Shown: in pieces, positions 16,362 through 25,190 of the stretch
Position numbering within the stretch: the stretch's first letter is position 1
Layout of the letters: the number at the start of each line of letters is the position of its first letter
Assembly (NCBI RefSeq): GCF_965118635.1
Contig: NZ_CBCPHV010000001.1
Span: 248,001-312,000 of the forward strand
Direction of reading: 5' to 3'
From: Empedobacter brevis_A
GTDB lineage: Bacteria; Bacteroidota; Bacteroidia; Flavobacteriales; Weeksellaceae
Length of the DNA: 64,000 nt
Translations under genes and position numbers: made by a program
Notes under the pieces: generated by a model
What the model saw: only the letters and a program-made list of their open reading frames with translations
Database searches by the model: none
What the model was told of the DNA's origin: nothing

Positions 16362-16865
16362 TTATAAAACTTTTGTTTCAATAAGTTTAAAGCCAATTGC
16401 AAGTATAAAACTTATAATAATTAAAATCCAGTTTGGTTTTAATTTCGTTTTGAATTCAAATAGTTTTGAGAATATTTCAATCACTCTTTTTCGGTCAATA
16501 ATTAAGATAACAAAGATTAACGCTTGATAAAAAATTGAAGAGGATAAAGCTTTTATATCATAGAAATAATCTTGTAGAATAATATTGACTAAAATTGTGG
16601 TTAATAGAAGACATCCGAAAATTCTGGTTCTACGAAAAAGTAATGTGATTGCACCAATCACTTCAAAAATTCCGATGATGATTGGATATCCTTTGGTAAA
16701 ACTATAAAAATTCCACATCAATTGATGCCCTTCAGAAAGATGATTATGAATGTTATTATCCATATTTGTGAATTGAGCAGGTTTTATAATTCCATACACA
16801 AACATTGAAATTGAAACCGTAAATATAGCTGTCCAATAAAGTATATAAATTAGTTTTTGTTTCAT
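16362..16865 (-). CDS. DoxX-like membrane protein
   Basis: 167 residues with four to five hydrophobic helices. The stretch YPIIIGIFEVIGAITLLFRRTRIFGCLLL matches the DoxX/DoxD-like fold, whose members have been tied to respiration or redox stress but mostly lack a defined activity. It starts 1 base past the stop of the FMN-reductase gene, so the two form an operon; pairing with a flavin oxidoreductase fits a redox role. The assignment to DoxX is by overall pattern and is moderate. Confidence 0.65.
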   Translation of the reverse strand: MKQKLIYILYWTAIFTVSISMFVYGIIKPAQFTNMDNNIHNHLSEGHQLMWNFYSFTKGYPIIIGIFEVIGAITLLFRRTRIFGCLLLTTILVNIILQDYFYDIKALSSSIFYQALIFVILIIDRKRVIEIFSKLFEFKTKLKPNWILIIISFILAIGFKLIETKVL

Positions 16866-16866
16866 T

Positions 16867-17391
16867 TTAATTGATTAAAACTTGAAATGCTTTTGCGAAC
16901 TCTTCCAATTGTTGTAAAGCTCCTTCATCAATAATTTTTCCTTCTGAATTTACTTTTCCTTTTACTCCTTGAATGAGTAAAGTTGTTTCATTATTGAAGT
17001 TCGTCATCAACGTTTTCATTATCAATTGCAATTCTTCATGCCCTTTTTCTCCATTTGCAGAAGCAGTGATAATTCCTAAAGGTTTTCCTTCAAAAATAGT
17101 TGTAGAAACGCACCATTCTAATGCATTTTTCAATCCACTCGGAATACTAAAAATATATTCGGGCGTACAAATAATTATTCCATCAGCTTTTTCTATTTCA
17201 GTTCTAAAATCAAGTATTTCTTGTGGGGTATTTTCGATAGAACGTTCTGGATCAAAATGAGGAAGAGTTTTTAATTGATCAAAAACAGTACATTTGAAAT
17301 ATTGAGATGTAAAAGAAATAAAATTTTCTATGATTTTTTGATTAGATGAATTTTCGCTTGCGCTTCCATTAATGATGAAAATATTTTTCAT
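16867..17391 (-). CDS. NADPH-dependent FMN reductase family protein
   Basis: 174 residues, a flavodoxin-like fold. The phosphate-binding loop NGSASENSSNQK lies near residues 8-19, and the family segment CTPEYIFSIPSGLKNALEW lies near 96-114. It binds FMN and passes electrons from NAD(P)H to quinones, azo compounds or free flavin. First gene of a two-gene unit with the DoxX-like gene. Divergent from dnaE. Confidence 0.87.
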   Translation of the reverse strand: MKNIFIINGSASENSSNQKIIENFISFTSQYFKCTVFDQLKTLPHFDPERSIENTPQEILDFRTEIEKADGIIICTPEYIFSIPSGLKNALEWCVSTTIFEGKPLGIITASANGEKGHEELQLIMKTLMTNFNNETTLLIQGVKGKVNSEGKIIDEGALQQLEEFAKAFQVLIN

Positions 17392-17493
17392 TTTACTTGA
17401 TTTGATAATCTAAAATAGATAATTATTCTTAACGTATCTTAAGAAAATTTTCTATTAAGATTTCGTAAATTTACAGATTCAAACGAAAACTCA

Positions 17494-20400
17494 ATGTACT
17501 TAATATACGATACAGAGACAACTGGTCTTCCGAAAGATTGGAACGCTCCTATTTCTGACTCCGACAACTGGCCACGTTGTATACAAATTGCTTGGCAGTT
17601 GCACGATGAAATGGGACAAATTATTGAACATCAAGATTATTTGGTTCGTCCAGATGGTTTTGATATTCCGTACGATTCTGAGCGTATTCACGGAATTTCG
17701 ACTGATTTGGCAACCGAAAAAGGTATTCCATTAAAAGAAGTTTTAGACAAATTCAACGAAGTTTTAGGCAAAGCTAAATTCATAGTAGGACAAAATTTAG
17801 GTTTCGATATTAACATTATGGGAGCTGAATTTTATCGTATGAATTATGAAAATAATTTAGCCGAAAAACCTGTTTTAGATACGTGTACAGAAGTTACTGC
17901 TGAGTTATTAAAACTTCCTGGTGGTCGTGGAGGACGTTATAAATTACCAACTTTAACAGAGTTGCACCAATATCTTTTTGGTGTTCCTTTTGGTGAAGCG
18001 CATAATGCAACGGCCGATGTGGAAGCAACAACACGTTGTTTTTTCGAATTGATTCGTAAAGGTGTTTTTACAAAGAATGAATTAGAAGTTGAGGACGAAT
18101 ATTTTGTTCGATTTAATGAAATTAATCAAACAAATATTCAACCAGTTGGATTGAATCACATCAATCTTAAAAAAGCTTCTCAAGAAATTGCCAAAGCAAA
18201 AGCCAAAGAAGGAGGTCATGATGAGGTAATAGAAATTTCGGAAGAAGTTTTAAAACAGTTTGAGAAAGCAAAATTTGCGCATTTACATAATCACACACAA
18301 TTCTCTATTTTACAATCAACAATTTCTGTAAACGATTTGGTAAGTGCTGCGGCTAAAAATAAAATGCCTGCAGTTGCTATTACCGATCATGGAAATATGA
18401 TGTGTGCTTTTCACTTCAATGCCGCTGTTCAGAATCATAACAAAGCAGCAAAAGAAAAGAATGCAGAATTAATTGAAGAAGGAAAAGAACCAACAGAAGT
18501 CATAATCAAGCCAATTATTGGTTCGGAGTTTTTTGTTTGTGAAAATCATTTAGATAAAACCAAAAAAGATAATGGTTATCAAATTGTTGTTTTTGCTAAG
18601 AATAAAAATGGTTATCATCATTTGGCAAAAATGGCATCGAAAGCATATACAGATGGTTTTTATTATGTTCCTCGAATTGATAAATCAATTATCGAAGAAT
18701 ATAAAGAAGATTTAATTGTTTTATCTGGAAATTTACAAGGTGAAATTCCAAATAAAATTTTAAATCTTGGTGAAAAGCAAGCAGAAGAAGCATTGCTTTG
18801 GTGGAAAGACCAATTTGGTGACGATTTTTACATCGAGTTGATGCGTCACGGACAAGAAGACGAAGATCGTGTCAACCAAACTTTACTTGCATTTGCACGT
18901 AAGCACAATGTAAAAGTTGTCGCGACAAATAATACATATTACATCAATCAAGACGATTCTAATGCGCATGATATTTTATTGTGTGTACGCGATGCCGAAA
19001 AACAATCGACGCCGATTGGTCGTGGTCGTGGATTCCGTTTTGGTTTACCAAATCAAGAATATTATTTCAAATCGGAAGCAGAAATGAAACAATTGTTTCA
19101 AGATATTCCCGAAGCAATTATTAATATTCAAGATGTTATTGATAAAATAGAAGAATACACACTTTATCGTGATGTATTACTTCCAAAATTTGATATTCCC
19201 GAAGAGTTTCATCATGCAGAAGATGATGAAGATGGAGGGAAAAGAGGAGAGAATGCTTATTTAAGAGATTTAACTTACAAAGGAGCCGAAAGACGTTATT
19301 CCGAGATTACAGACGAAATTAGGGAACGTATCGACTTTGAGTTAACAACGATTGAAAAAACAGGTTATCCAGGTTATTTCTTGATTGTTCAAGACTTTAT
19401 TGCGGCAGCTCGCGAAATGGGAGTTTCTGTTGGTCCTGGTCGTGGTTCTGCTGCGGGTTCTGCTGTAGCATATTGTTTAGGAATCACCAATTTAGATCCT
19501 ATTCAATACGATTTACTTTTTGAGCGTTTCTTAAATCCCGATCGTGTTTCCATGCCAGATATTGATATCGACTTTGATGACGAAGGTCGATCTTTGGTAA
19601 TGGATTATGTGATTGATAAATATGGAGCAAATCAAGTAGCACAGATTATTACGTATGGAACAATGGCCGCAAAATCTTCGATTAAAGATACTGCGCGTGT
19701 ATTAGATTTACCATTATTTGATGCGAATCGTGTTGCAGGATTAATTCCAAACATGAAATTATCTAAAATCTTTAATTTAGATGATAATGCATTAAAAGGA
19801 GCATTAAAACCAGAAGAATTTGATGCTGTAAGCGAATTAAAACGTTTATCAAACGGAAATGATTTAGCTGCCGAAACTATTCAACAAGCCAAGATATTAG
19901 AAGGTTCTGTTCGTAACACAGGGATTCATGCATGTGGAGTAATTATTACGCCAGATGATATCACGAATTTCGTTCCTGTAACCACGGCGAAGGATTCCGA
20001 TTTATACGTAACTCAGTTTGATAACTCAGTTGCCGAAAGTGCAGGATTATTAAAGATGGACTTTTTGGGGTTGAAAACTTTAACCTTGATTAAGGATACA
20101 ATCAAATTGGTAAAAGCAAGAACTGGAATAGATATTAATCCCGATGAAATTCCTATTGATGACGAAAAGACATATGAACTTTTCCAGCGTGGAGAAACGG
20201 TAGGGGTTTTCCAATACGAATCGCCAGGAATGCAAAAATATATGAAGGATTTGCGTCCAACAGTTTTTGCGGATCTAATTGCCATGAATGCCCTTTATCG
20301 TCCAGGTCCTATCGAATATATTCCATCATTCGTACGTCGTAAAAATGGGGAAGAACCTATTCAGTACGATTTAGATGCAATGGAAGAATACTTGTCAGAA

Positions 20401-21894
20401 ACGTACGGAATTACAGTTTATCAGGAGCAAGTAATGTTGCTTTCGCAAAAATTAGCAGGTTTCTCGAAAGGTGATGCCGATGTTTTGCGTAAAGCAATGG
20501 GGAAAAAGCAGAAAGCGGTTCTAGATAAAATGAAACCAAAATTTATTGCTCAAGCATCAGAAAAAGGACACGATCCTAAGATTTTGGAAAAAGTTTGGAC
20601 AGACTGGGAAGCCTTTGCATCTTATGCCTTCAATAAATCGCACTCAACATGTTATGCGTGGGTTGCCTATCAAACAGCTTATCTCAAAGCACATTATCCT
20701 GCCGAATATATGGCAGCCGTGCTTTCGAATAATATGAATGATATCAAACAGGTTACATTTTTCATGGAAGAATGTAAACGAATGGGATTAACAGTTCTTG
20801 GACCAGATATCAATGAGTCGATTACGAAATTTAACGTAAACGAAAATTATGAAATCCGTTTCGGAATGGGAGCTGTAAAAGGTGTTGGGCAAGCTGCTGT
20901 AAACTCTATTATCTCCGAACGAGAGAAAAATGGTCCATTCAAAGATATTTACGATTTTGTAAAACGTGTAGAATTAAGAACGGTTAACAAAAAAACAATC
21001 GAAAATCTTGTTTTAGCAGGTGGTTTCGATTCGTTTGAGTTTCATCGTGGTCGTTATTTCTTTATCGAGAATACAACAACAAATCTTGAGAAGTTAATCA
21101 AATACGGAGCAAATTATCAAGAACAGAAAAACTCTTCTCAAACTTCTTTATTCGGAGATTTCGGAGGAGATTCTACCATAGAAGATGTTGTTCCAATGTT
21201 GCCAGATTGCGAAAAATGGAACATGTTGCAGCGCTTGTCAAAAGAAAAAGAAGTTGTTGGGATTTATATTTCCTCACATCCTTTGGACGATTTCAAGCAC
21301 GAATTGCGAATGGCTTCAAATTGTAGTATTTCTGATATTAATACCAATGAAGATAACTTCATTAACAAAGAAGTTTCCATTTGTGGAATGATGTCGAATA
21401 TTCAACACAGAATCGCGAAAAACGGAAATGAATTTGGAATTTTTACCTTTAGCGATTACACCGATTCAATGGACATTATGGTTTTTGGAAGCGATTACAT
21501 GAAATACAGACATTTTATGCAAGAAAACATGTTCTTGAATTTGAAATTGAATATCACCAAAAAAGAATTCAAAGACAAAGAAGGAAATGTAACGCAAGGA
21601 CGTGTGTATAAGAACATCACGAATATTTTATTGTTGAATGAAATTGTTGAAAAACAAGCCGAAAAAATGACGGTTAAAATTGAAGTACCAGAATTTTCGC
21701 AAGAAACATTCAACAAATTATCCGATATCATGTTCAAATATCAAGGCGATAAATTACTAAAAATACAGTTGATAGATCCTAAAGATTATTTGAATAATTT
21801 AGATTTACCAGCAAGTAAAATCAAAATTAATATATGTAGAGATTTATTGCAAGAATTAGATGAATTGCAGGAAATTACATTCAAACTGAATTAA
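17494..21894 (+). CDS. dnaE: DNA polymerase III subunit alpha with N-terminal 3'-5' exonuclease domain
   Basis: 1466 residues against roughly 1160 for E. coli DnaE. The extra N-terminal 240 residues form a DnaQ-type exonuclease: Exo I DTETTGLP near 6-13, Exo II GQNLGFDIN, Exo III HNATADVEATTR. The PHP domain starts near 262 (FAHLHNHTQFS), the polymerase catalytic acids are in PDIDIDFDD near 688-696, and GPGRGSAAGS lies just before. The OB-fold and C-terminal clamp-binding parts follow. So polymerase and proofreading lie on one chain, a replicative enzyme acting in the holoenzyme. The gene stands alone, with a TAAATTTA element just upstream. Confidence 0.96.
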   Translation: MYLIYDTETTGLPKDWNAPISDSDNWPRCIQIAWQLHDEMGQIIEHQDYLVRPDGFDIPYDSERIHGISTDLATEKGIPLKEVLDKFNEVLGKAKFIVGQNLGFDINIMGAEFYRMNYENNLAEKPVLDTCTEVTAELLKLPGGRGGRYKLPTLTELHQYLFGVPFGEAHNATADVEATTRCFFELIRKGVFTKNELEVEDEYFVRFNEINQTNIQPVGLNHINLKKASQEIAKAKAKEGGHDEVIEISEEVLKQFEKAKFAHLHNHTQFSILQSTISVNDLVSAAAKNKMPAVAITDHGNMMCAFHFNAAVQNHNKAAKEKNAELIEEGKEPTEVIIKPIIGSEFFVCENHLDKTKKDNGYQIVVFAKNKNGYHHLAKMASKAYTDGFYYVPRIDKSIIEEYKEDLIVLSGNLQGEIPNKILNLGEKQAEEALLWWKDQFGDDFYIELMRHGQEDEDRVNQTLLAFARKHNVKVVATNNTYYINQDDSNAHDILLCVRDAEKQSTPIGRGRGFRFGLPNQEYYFKSEAEMKQLFQDIPEAIINIQDVIDKIEEYTLYRDVLLPKFDIPEEFHHAEDDEDGGKRGENAYLRDLTYKGAERRYSEITDEIRERIDFELTTIEKTGYPGYFLIVQDFIAAAREMGVSVGPGRGSAAGSAVAYCLGITNLDPIQYDLLFERFLNPDRVSMPDIDIDFDDEGRSLVMDYVIDKYGANQVAQIITYGTMAAKSSIKDTARVLDLPLFDANRVAGLIPNMKLSKIFNLDDNALKGALKPEEFDAVSELKRLSNGNDLAAETIQQAKILEGSVRNTGIHACGVIITPDDITNFVPVTTAKDSDLYVTQFDNSVAESAGLLKMDFLGLKTLTLIKDTIKLVKARTGIDINPDEIPIDDEKTYELFQRGETVGVFQYESPGMQKYMKDLRPTVFADLIAMNALYRPGPIEYIPSFVRRKNGEEPIQYDLDAMEEYLSETYGITVYQEQVMLLSQKLAGFSKGDADVLRKAMGKKQKAVLDKMKPKFIAQASEKGHDPKILEKVWTDWEAFASYAFNKSHSTCYAWVAYQTAYLKAHYPAEYMAAVLSNNMNDIKQVTFFMEECKRMGLTVLGPDINESITKFNVNENYEIRFGMGAVKGVGQAAVNSIISEREKNGPFKDIYDFVKRVELRTVNKKTIENLVLAGGFDSFEFHRGRYFFIENTTTNLEKLIKYGANYQEQKNSSQTSLFGDFGGDSTIEDVVPMLPDCEKWNMLQRLSKEKEVVGIYISSHPLDDFKHELRMASNCSISDINTNEDNFINKEVSICGMMSNIQHRIAKNGNEFGIFTFSDYTDSMDIMVFGSDYMKYRHFMQENMFLNLKLNITKKEFKDKEGNVTQGRVYKNITNILLLNEIVEKQAEKMTVKIEVPEFSQETFNKLSDIMFKYQGDKLLKIQLIDPKDYLNNLDLPASKIKINICRDLLQELDELQEITFKLN

Positions 21895-21963
21895 TTATTC
21901 GTTTAATCTATTGAATAATTGATAGATATTATGGATGAAATTTTTCCACAATAAAATTTTATG

Positions 21964-21971
21964 TAGATTTG
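21964..21971 (+). promoter_or_regulatory. -7 promoter element of trxA
   Basis: TAGATTTG fits TAnnTTTG. It lies inside the longer in-frame reading that begins at 21935, which supports the ATG at 22004 as the true start. Confidence 0.45.
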
Positions 21972-22003
21972 TAAACTTAAGATTAGATAAAAAATATAAG
22001 ATT

Positions 22004-22321
22004 ATGGCATTAGAAGTAACAGACGCATCATTTGCATCAGATATTATAGAGTCAGGTAAACCTGCAATGGTTGATTTTTGGGCTGTTTGGTGTGGTCCTT
22101 GTAGAATGGTTGGTCCAGTTGTGGAAGAAATTGCTACAGAATATCAAGGAAAAGCAGTTATTGGTAAAGTTGACGTAGATACAAACCAAGAAATTGCAGC
22201 AAAATATGGAATCCGTAATATTCCTACAATTTTATTCTTCAAAAACGGAGAAGTTGTGGATAAAGTTGTCGGAGTTGTTCCAAAAGAGCAATTAGTAGAA
22301 AAATTAAACGCGATTTTATAA
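22004..22321 (+). CDS. trxA: Thioredoxin
   Basis: 105 residues from the ATG at 22004, the classic thioredoxin length. Active site WCGPC has C30 and C33, the VDFWA strand precedes it, and the conserved cis-proline lies in NIPTILFF. It reduces protein disulfides in the cytoplasm with thioredoxin reductase. A longer frame from 21935 would add 23 atypical residues across the promoter and is rejected. A terminator follows. Confidence 0.96.
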   Translation: MALEVTDASFASDIIESGKPAMVDFWAVWCGPCRMVGPVVEEIATEYQGKAVIGKVDVDTNQEIAAKYGIRNIPTILFFKNGEVVDKVVGVVPKEQLVEKLNAIL

Positions 22322-22351
22322 TAAATTAAATCGTTGATTTTGAAATAAAAG

Positions 22352-22384
22352 AATCTTGGAACGAAATTTTCCGAGATTTTTTTT
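22352..22384 (+). terminator. Terminator of trxA
   Basis: AATCTTGGAA (22352-22361) pairs with TTCCGAGATT (22369-22378, one G-U), then a T-run. Confidence 0.8.
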
Positions 22385-22393
22385 GCAAAAAGT

Positions 22394-22424
22394 TTAGGAT
22401 TTATCAGAAATCCACCTATATTTG
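22394..22424 (+). promoter_or_regulatory. Promoter of the tRNA-Asp array
   Basis: TATATTTG at 22417-22424 is a full -7 match. A TTA sits about 20 bases upstream in place of TTG. It is 24 bases before the first tRNA-Asp. Confidence 0.5.
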
Positions 22425-22448
22425 CAATCCGAAATCGATACAGATTTT

Positions 22449-22522
22449 GATCCGGTAGTTCAGTTGGTTAGAATACTTGCCTGTCACGCAAGTGGTCGCG
22501 GGTTCGAGTCCCGTCCGGATCG
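22449..22522 (+). tRNA. tRNA-Asp (anticodon GTC), copy 1
   Basis: 74 bases. Acceptor GATCCGG pairs with CCGGATC, discriminator G. Anticodon stem CTTGC/GCAAG, loop CTGTCAC, anticodon GTC. CCA follows directly in the DNA in this copy. Confidence 0.97.
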
Positions 22523-22567
22523 CCAAAAGTTTCGTTCTTTTACAATAATATATTTTTTATAATTTCT

Positions 22568-22641
22568 GATCCGGTAGTTCAGTTGGTTAGAATACTTGCC
22601 TGTCACGCAAGTGGTCGCGGGTTCGAGTCCCGTCCGGATCG
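22568..22641 (+). tRNA. tRNA-Asp (anticodon GTC), copy 2
   Basis: Identical in sequence to copy 1. Followed by CAATTT, so CCA is not encoded. Confidence 0.97.
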
Positions 22642-22690
22642 CAATTTTTTATAAAAATTCATAAAAAATATATTTAATTTATAATTTTCT

Positions 22691-22764
22691 GATCCGGTAG
22701 TTCAGTTGGTTAGAATACTTGCCTGTCACGCAAGTGGTCGCGGGTTCGAGTCCCGTCCGGATCG
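22691..22764 (+). tRNA. tRNA-Asp (anticodon GTC), copy 3
   Basis: Identical to copies 1 and 2. Followed by CATCTA, no encoded CCA. Confidence 0.97.
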
Positions 22765-22822
22765 CATCTATTTCTTTTTCTATTTTAGAGTGATTGAAAA
22801 TTATAAATAAAAAAAACAAACT

Positions 22823-22896
22823 GATCCGGTAGTTCAGTTGGTTAGAATACTTGCCTGTCACGCAAGTGGTCGCGGGTTCGAGTCCCGTCCGGATCG
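22823..22896 (+). tRNA. tRNA-Asp (anticodon GTC), copy 4
   Basis: Identical to the other three copies. CCA follows directly, as for copy 1. Last gene of the array, just before a terminator. Confidence 0.97.
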
Positions 22897-22905
22897 CCAA
22901 CATAT

Positions 22906-22938
22906 AGCTTCACATATTTATTGTGGAGCTTTTTTTTT
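22906..22938 (+). terminator. Terminator of the tRNA-Asp array
   Basis: AGCTTCACA (22906-22914) pairs with TGTGGAGCT (22922-22930, one mismatch or wobble), followed by eight T. Confidence 0.8.
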
Positions 22939-22966
22939 GCACTAAACTTTCCACACGCTACATTTG
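22937..22966 (+). promoter_or_regulatory. Promoter of the NUDIX gene
   Basis: TTG (22937-22939), 19-base spacer, TACATTTG (22959-22966). The -33 box is formed by the end of the tRNA terminator's T-run. The start would be near 22973, 14 bases before the ATG. Confidence 0.55.
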
Positions 22967-22986
22967 TATCCCAATAAATAATAAGA

Positions 22987-23397
22987 ATGAATCATATTTA
23001 TTTGGTAAACGCTTTAGTAACAGACCAAGCAGGAAGAATGTTAGCAGTTAGAAAAAAGAATTCAAAATTTTTTCAGATGGTTGGCGGAAAAAGCGAAAAA
23101 GACGAAGAACCACTCCACACGCTTCGACGAGAATTTTTAGAAGAAATTAATATAGATATTCTATTGCATGATGTGTCATTTTTAGGCAAACATTCTACTA
23201 GCGCAGTAAATGAAGAAAATACTCAAGTACATGCAAATGTATTTCATGTCAAATTAAATGCATTAGAAACGCTTAGAATTGCTTCTGAGATAGAAGAAAT
23301 GGCATGGATAACCAAAGAAGATTATCATACCTATCAACTTGCGCATTTATTAGAAGAATTTAGCTTGCCGATTTGGTTAGAAAAAAAAGATTTGTAA
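22987..23397 (+). CDS. NUDIX hydrolase (MutT-like)
   Basis: 136 residues. The NUDIX box spans residues 33-56: a GG start, E at the expected spacing, then RREFLEEINI carrying the metal-binding glutamates. Such proteins hydrolyse nucleoside diphosphates linked to another group; the substrate is not predictable here, and an 8-oxo-dGTP-type or sanitation role is only one option. Its stop codon lies inside the first degenerate unit of the 42-bp tandem repeat that follows. Confidence 0.88.
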   Translation: MNHIYLVNALVTDQAGRMLAVRKKNSKFFQMVGGKSEKDEEPLHTLRREFLEEINIDILLHDVSFLGKHSTSAVNEENTQVHANVFHVKLNALETLRIASEIEEMAWITKEDYHTYQLAHLLEEFSLPIWLEKKDL

Positions 23398-23589
23398 TGT
23401 TTGCAGAACTTCCAACGCTAGAAATAATCCAATTGTAATGTTCGCCAATAGGATTTTATTCCAAACAGGTCTATTTGTAATGTTTGCCAATAGGATTTTA
23501 TTATAAACAGGTCTATTTGTAATGTTCGCCAATAGGATTTTATTCCAAACGAGTCTATTTGTACTATTCGCCAACAAGATTTTACAAAA
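23392..23589. repeat. 42-bp tandem repeat, about four units
   Basis: Units begin at 23433, 23475 and 23517 with exact 42-base spacing and few differences, then a partial fourth at 23559 and a degenerate one at 23392, 41 bases before the first full unit. Each full unit carries TTGTAATGTTCGCCAATAGG, then GATTTTATTCCAAACAGGTC. Forty-two bases are 14 codons, so a minus-strand frame stays open through it with a repeated KILLANITNR peptide, but that frame has no sign of being a gene. Confidence 0.85.
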
Positions 23590-23624
23590 AACATTGATTT
23601 CGAAATAGCTAAAAAAATAAATAA

Positions 23625-23668
23625 AAAAAACTGTCACCAAAATAGTTCATGTTTTAGGACAGTTTTTT
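23625..23668. terminator. Bidirectional terminator
   Basis: AAAAAACTGTC pairs with GACAGTTTTTT, and an inner CCAAAA/TTTTAGG pairing extends the stem. It lies just past the stop of the minus-strand gene at 23689. Confidence 0.7.
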
Positions 23669-23688
23669 ATATATAAAGTATTCTTTAT

Positions 23689-24264
23689 TTAGCGAGGAGT
23701 TCCCCAACCCCAAGGAGCAGGAGGAGCAGGAATTTCTTTTGATAAATCGAAATAGATATTGAAAGGATTTTTCGAGCCTGGCTTTTGCAAATTATAACTA
23801 AACGTCTTATCGTCTAGCGTAATCCACCAAATATTAGTCGAGGCATAATCTATCATACTTGCCGTTTCCTGATCGGCAGGAAACATTTGGAAATCTTTGA
23901 AACCATAATTGCTGTTTGTACCACCGTAATAGGTTACTTTTTCTGAAGTTCCGTTTTCGTGTCTGTGGTCGTGTTTTAGCGTTATTACATCGTTTTTTTT
24001 GGTCAGAACCCATGTTCTCGAATAATTATCGCCAACATTGAAAGGGATTTTTATTTCGTTTTCAGTACAGCTTTTTACGTGCATAGTCAATTTTTTGCCT
24101 GCAAAATCATCGCGTGTAATATGTTCGGCTAGTTTGCCTTCGTAGGCTTTGCTACAATGTTTTTTTAGGTTTTCCCAGAATATTTCGGATGGTTTTTGGG
24201 TTTGCGCAAATAGGGAAGAACAGCCAATGAAAAGAAAGCTAAGTTGTAAAAATTTTTTAATCAT
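23689..24264 (-). CDS. Secreted protein of unknown function
   Basis: 191 residues with a signal peptide ending SLFAQ at residue 21. The mature part has two cysteines (HCSKAYEG and VKSCTENE) that could form a disulfide, a charged KHDHRHENGT stretch, and a Pro/Trp/Gly-rich end (PAPPAPWGWGTPR). I recognise the general look of a conserved Bacteroidetes secreted family but no domain with a known role. It probably acts in the periplasm or on the surface. Transcribed alone, divergent from the next gene. Confidence 0.7.
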   Translation of the reverse strand: MIKKFLQLSFLFIGCSSLFAQTQKPSEIFWENLKKHCSKAYEGKLAEHITRDDFAGKKLTMHVKSCTENEIKIPFNVGDNYSRTWVLTKKNDVITLKHDHRHENGTSEKVTYYGGTNSNYGFKDFQMFPADQETASMIDYASTNIWWITLDDKTFSYNLQKPGSKNPFNIYFDLSKEIPAPPAPWGWGTPR

Positions 24265-24376
24265 AATTTGTGATAAATATTAATTAATAAGGTTTTAAAG
24301 ATAAACTTTTTAAAATGGATAGATTTCTGTTCTGAATTTTTAATGTACTTTAGAGATTTAAAATCAGACATAAACC

Positions 24377-25108
24377 ATGAAAAAAATCTATTTTTTTACT
24401 TTTATTTTACTTGCTAATTTTTCTTTGGGGCAAGAGAAAGCTTATCGCTTTTTATACGATTTTCATCAGGATACAAAATTAGATAAGGCCGAGAATCCGA
24501 ATATATCTTCTGATGATTATGTGGTTATTGTAGCGGAGCTAAATAAGTCGTATGAGGTAGAGGTGATGGCAAATACATCTTTCTCGTTTGTGAAATTGGT
24601 AGAGAAAATAAACAATGAACAAAACAAATCGTTTATAAAAATAGAGCCAGAACCGAAATGGTTGTTAAATGATTTTGTTTCTGATGCCTCTTTCAAATAT
24701 TCAGATTTTGGAACTACTTACTTTAAAGATTCTATCCAGACACTTTCTGTATTACCAACACGAAATTCTAAAAAAGTTTTAGGGCTAGATGCAAAGGAAT
24801 TTATTGCAGAGGATGCTTCTTTTAATTATCGTTTTTGGTTGGTGAAGTATAAAAATCTTACGGTGAGTCCTCTAAATTTTCAGTTCAAAGATTATATTCT
24901 TGTCGAAGCTGAGGTTGTAAATAAGAAACCTAAGGATTCTAAAACTAGTTCTGAGCGAAAGGTAACTTATCTTTTGAAGAACATGGACGAGCAATCTTCT
25001 TTTGATTTTAATACGTTGATTCCTAAAAAGGTGATGACGAAATTAGAATTGGATAATATGTTGAAAAAAGCGAATGATCATCTAAATAATGAGGTGGATA
25101 AAGATTAA
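24377..25108 (+). CDS. Secreted protein of unknown function (possibly GLPGLI-like)
   Basis: 243 residues. Signal peptide MKKIYFFTFILLANFSLGQ. The mature part begins with a beta-rich Tyr-containing stretch and has LGLDAKEF followed by an aromatic segment (YRFWLVKY), an order that recalls GLPGLI-family proteins of Bacteroidetes, but the GLPGLI motif itself is missing. The C-terminus is Lys/Asp rich. Function unknown. It is a single gene divergent from the secreted protein at 23689. Confidence 0.6.
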   Translation: MKKIYFFTFILLANFSLGQEKAYRFLYDFHQDTKLDKAENPNISSDDYVVIVAELNKSYEVEVMANTSFSFVKLVEKINNEQNKSFIKIEPEPKWLLNDFVSDASFKYSDFGTTYFKDSIQTLSVLPTRNSKKVLGLDAKEFIAEDASFNYRFWLVKYKNLTVSPLNFQFKDYILVEAEVVNKKPKDSKTSSERKVTYLLKNMDEQSSFDFNTLIPKKVMTKLELDNMLKKANDHLNNEVDKD

Positions 25109-25109
25109 T

Positions 25110-25140
25110 AAAAAAGCCCTCGCTTGTTCAGGGCGAGGGC
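25110..25140 (-). terminator. Terminator of ahcY
   Basis: GCCCTCGC (25116-25123) pairs with GCGAGGGC (25133-25140). The A-run at 25110-25115 gives a U-tail only in the minus-strand RNA, which fits ahcY. GC-rich stem. Confidence 0.8.
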
Positions 25141-25190
25141 ATATAGTTAAGTGTTTTTTTTTTCAAATAAAAGTTCTGAATTAAAATTAA

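Noticed and set aside
21892..21919. Inverted repeat AATTATTC/GAATAATT after dnaE as terminator
   Set aside because: No T-run follows and the stem is pure AT apart from one pair; too weak to call.
22679..22903. Minus-strand open frame of 74 residues with repeated RTGLEPATTCVTGKYS
   Set aside because: It is the reverse translation of two tRNA-Asp genes, a well-known false ORF.
23392..23589. CRISPR array
   Set aside because: Units are directly joined without unique spacers; there are no cas genes.
23377..23640. Minus-strand open frame of 87 residues with a repeated KILLANITNR peptide
   Set aside because: The frame stays open only because the 42-bp unit is a multiple of three. It overlaps the NUDIX stop, and I see no promoter, leader or signal peptide that would make it a gene. 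Kept as a repeat instead.
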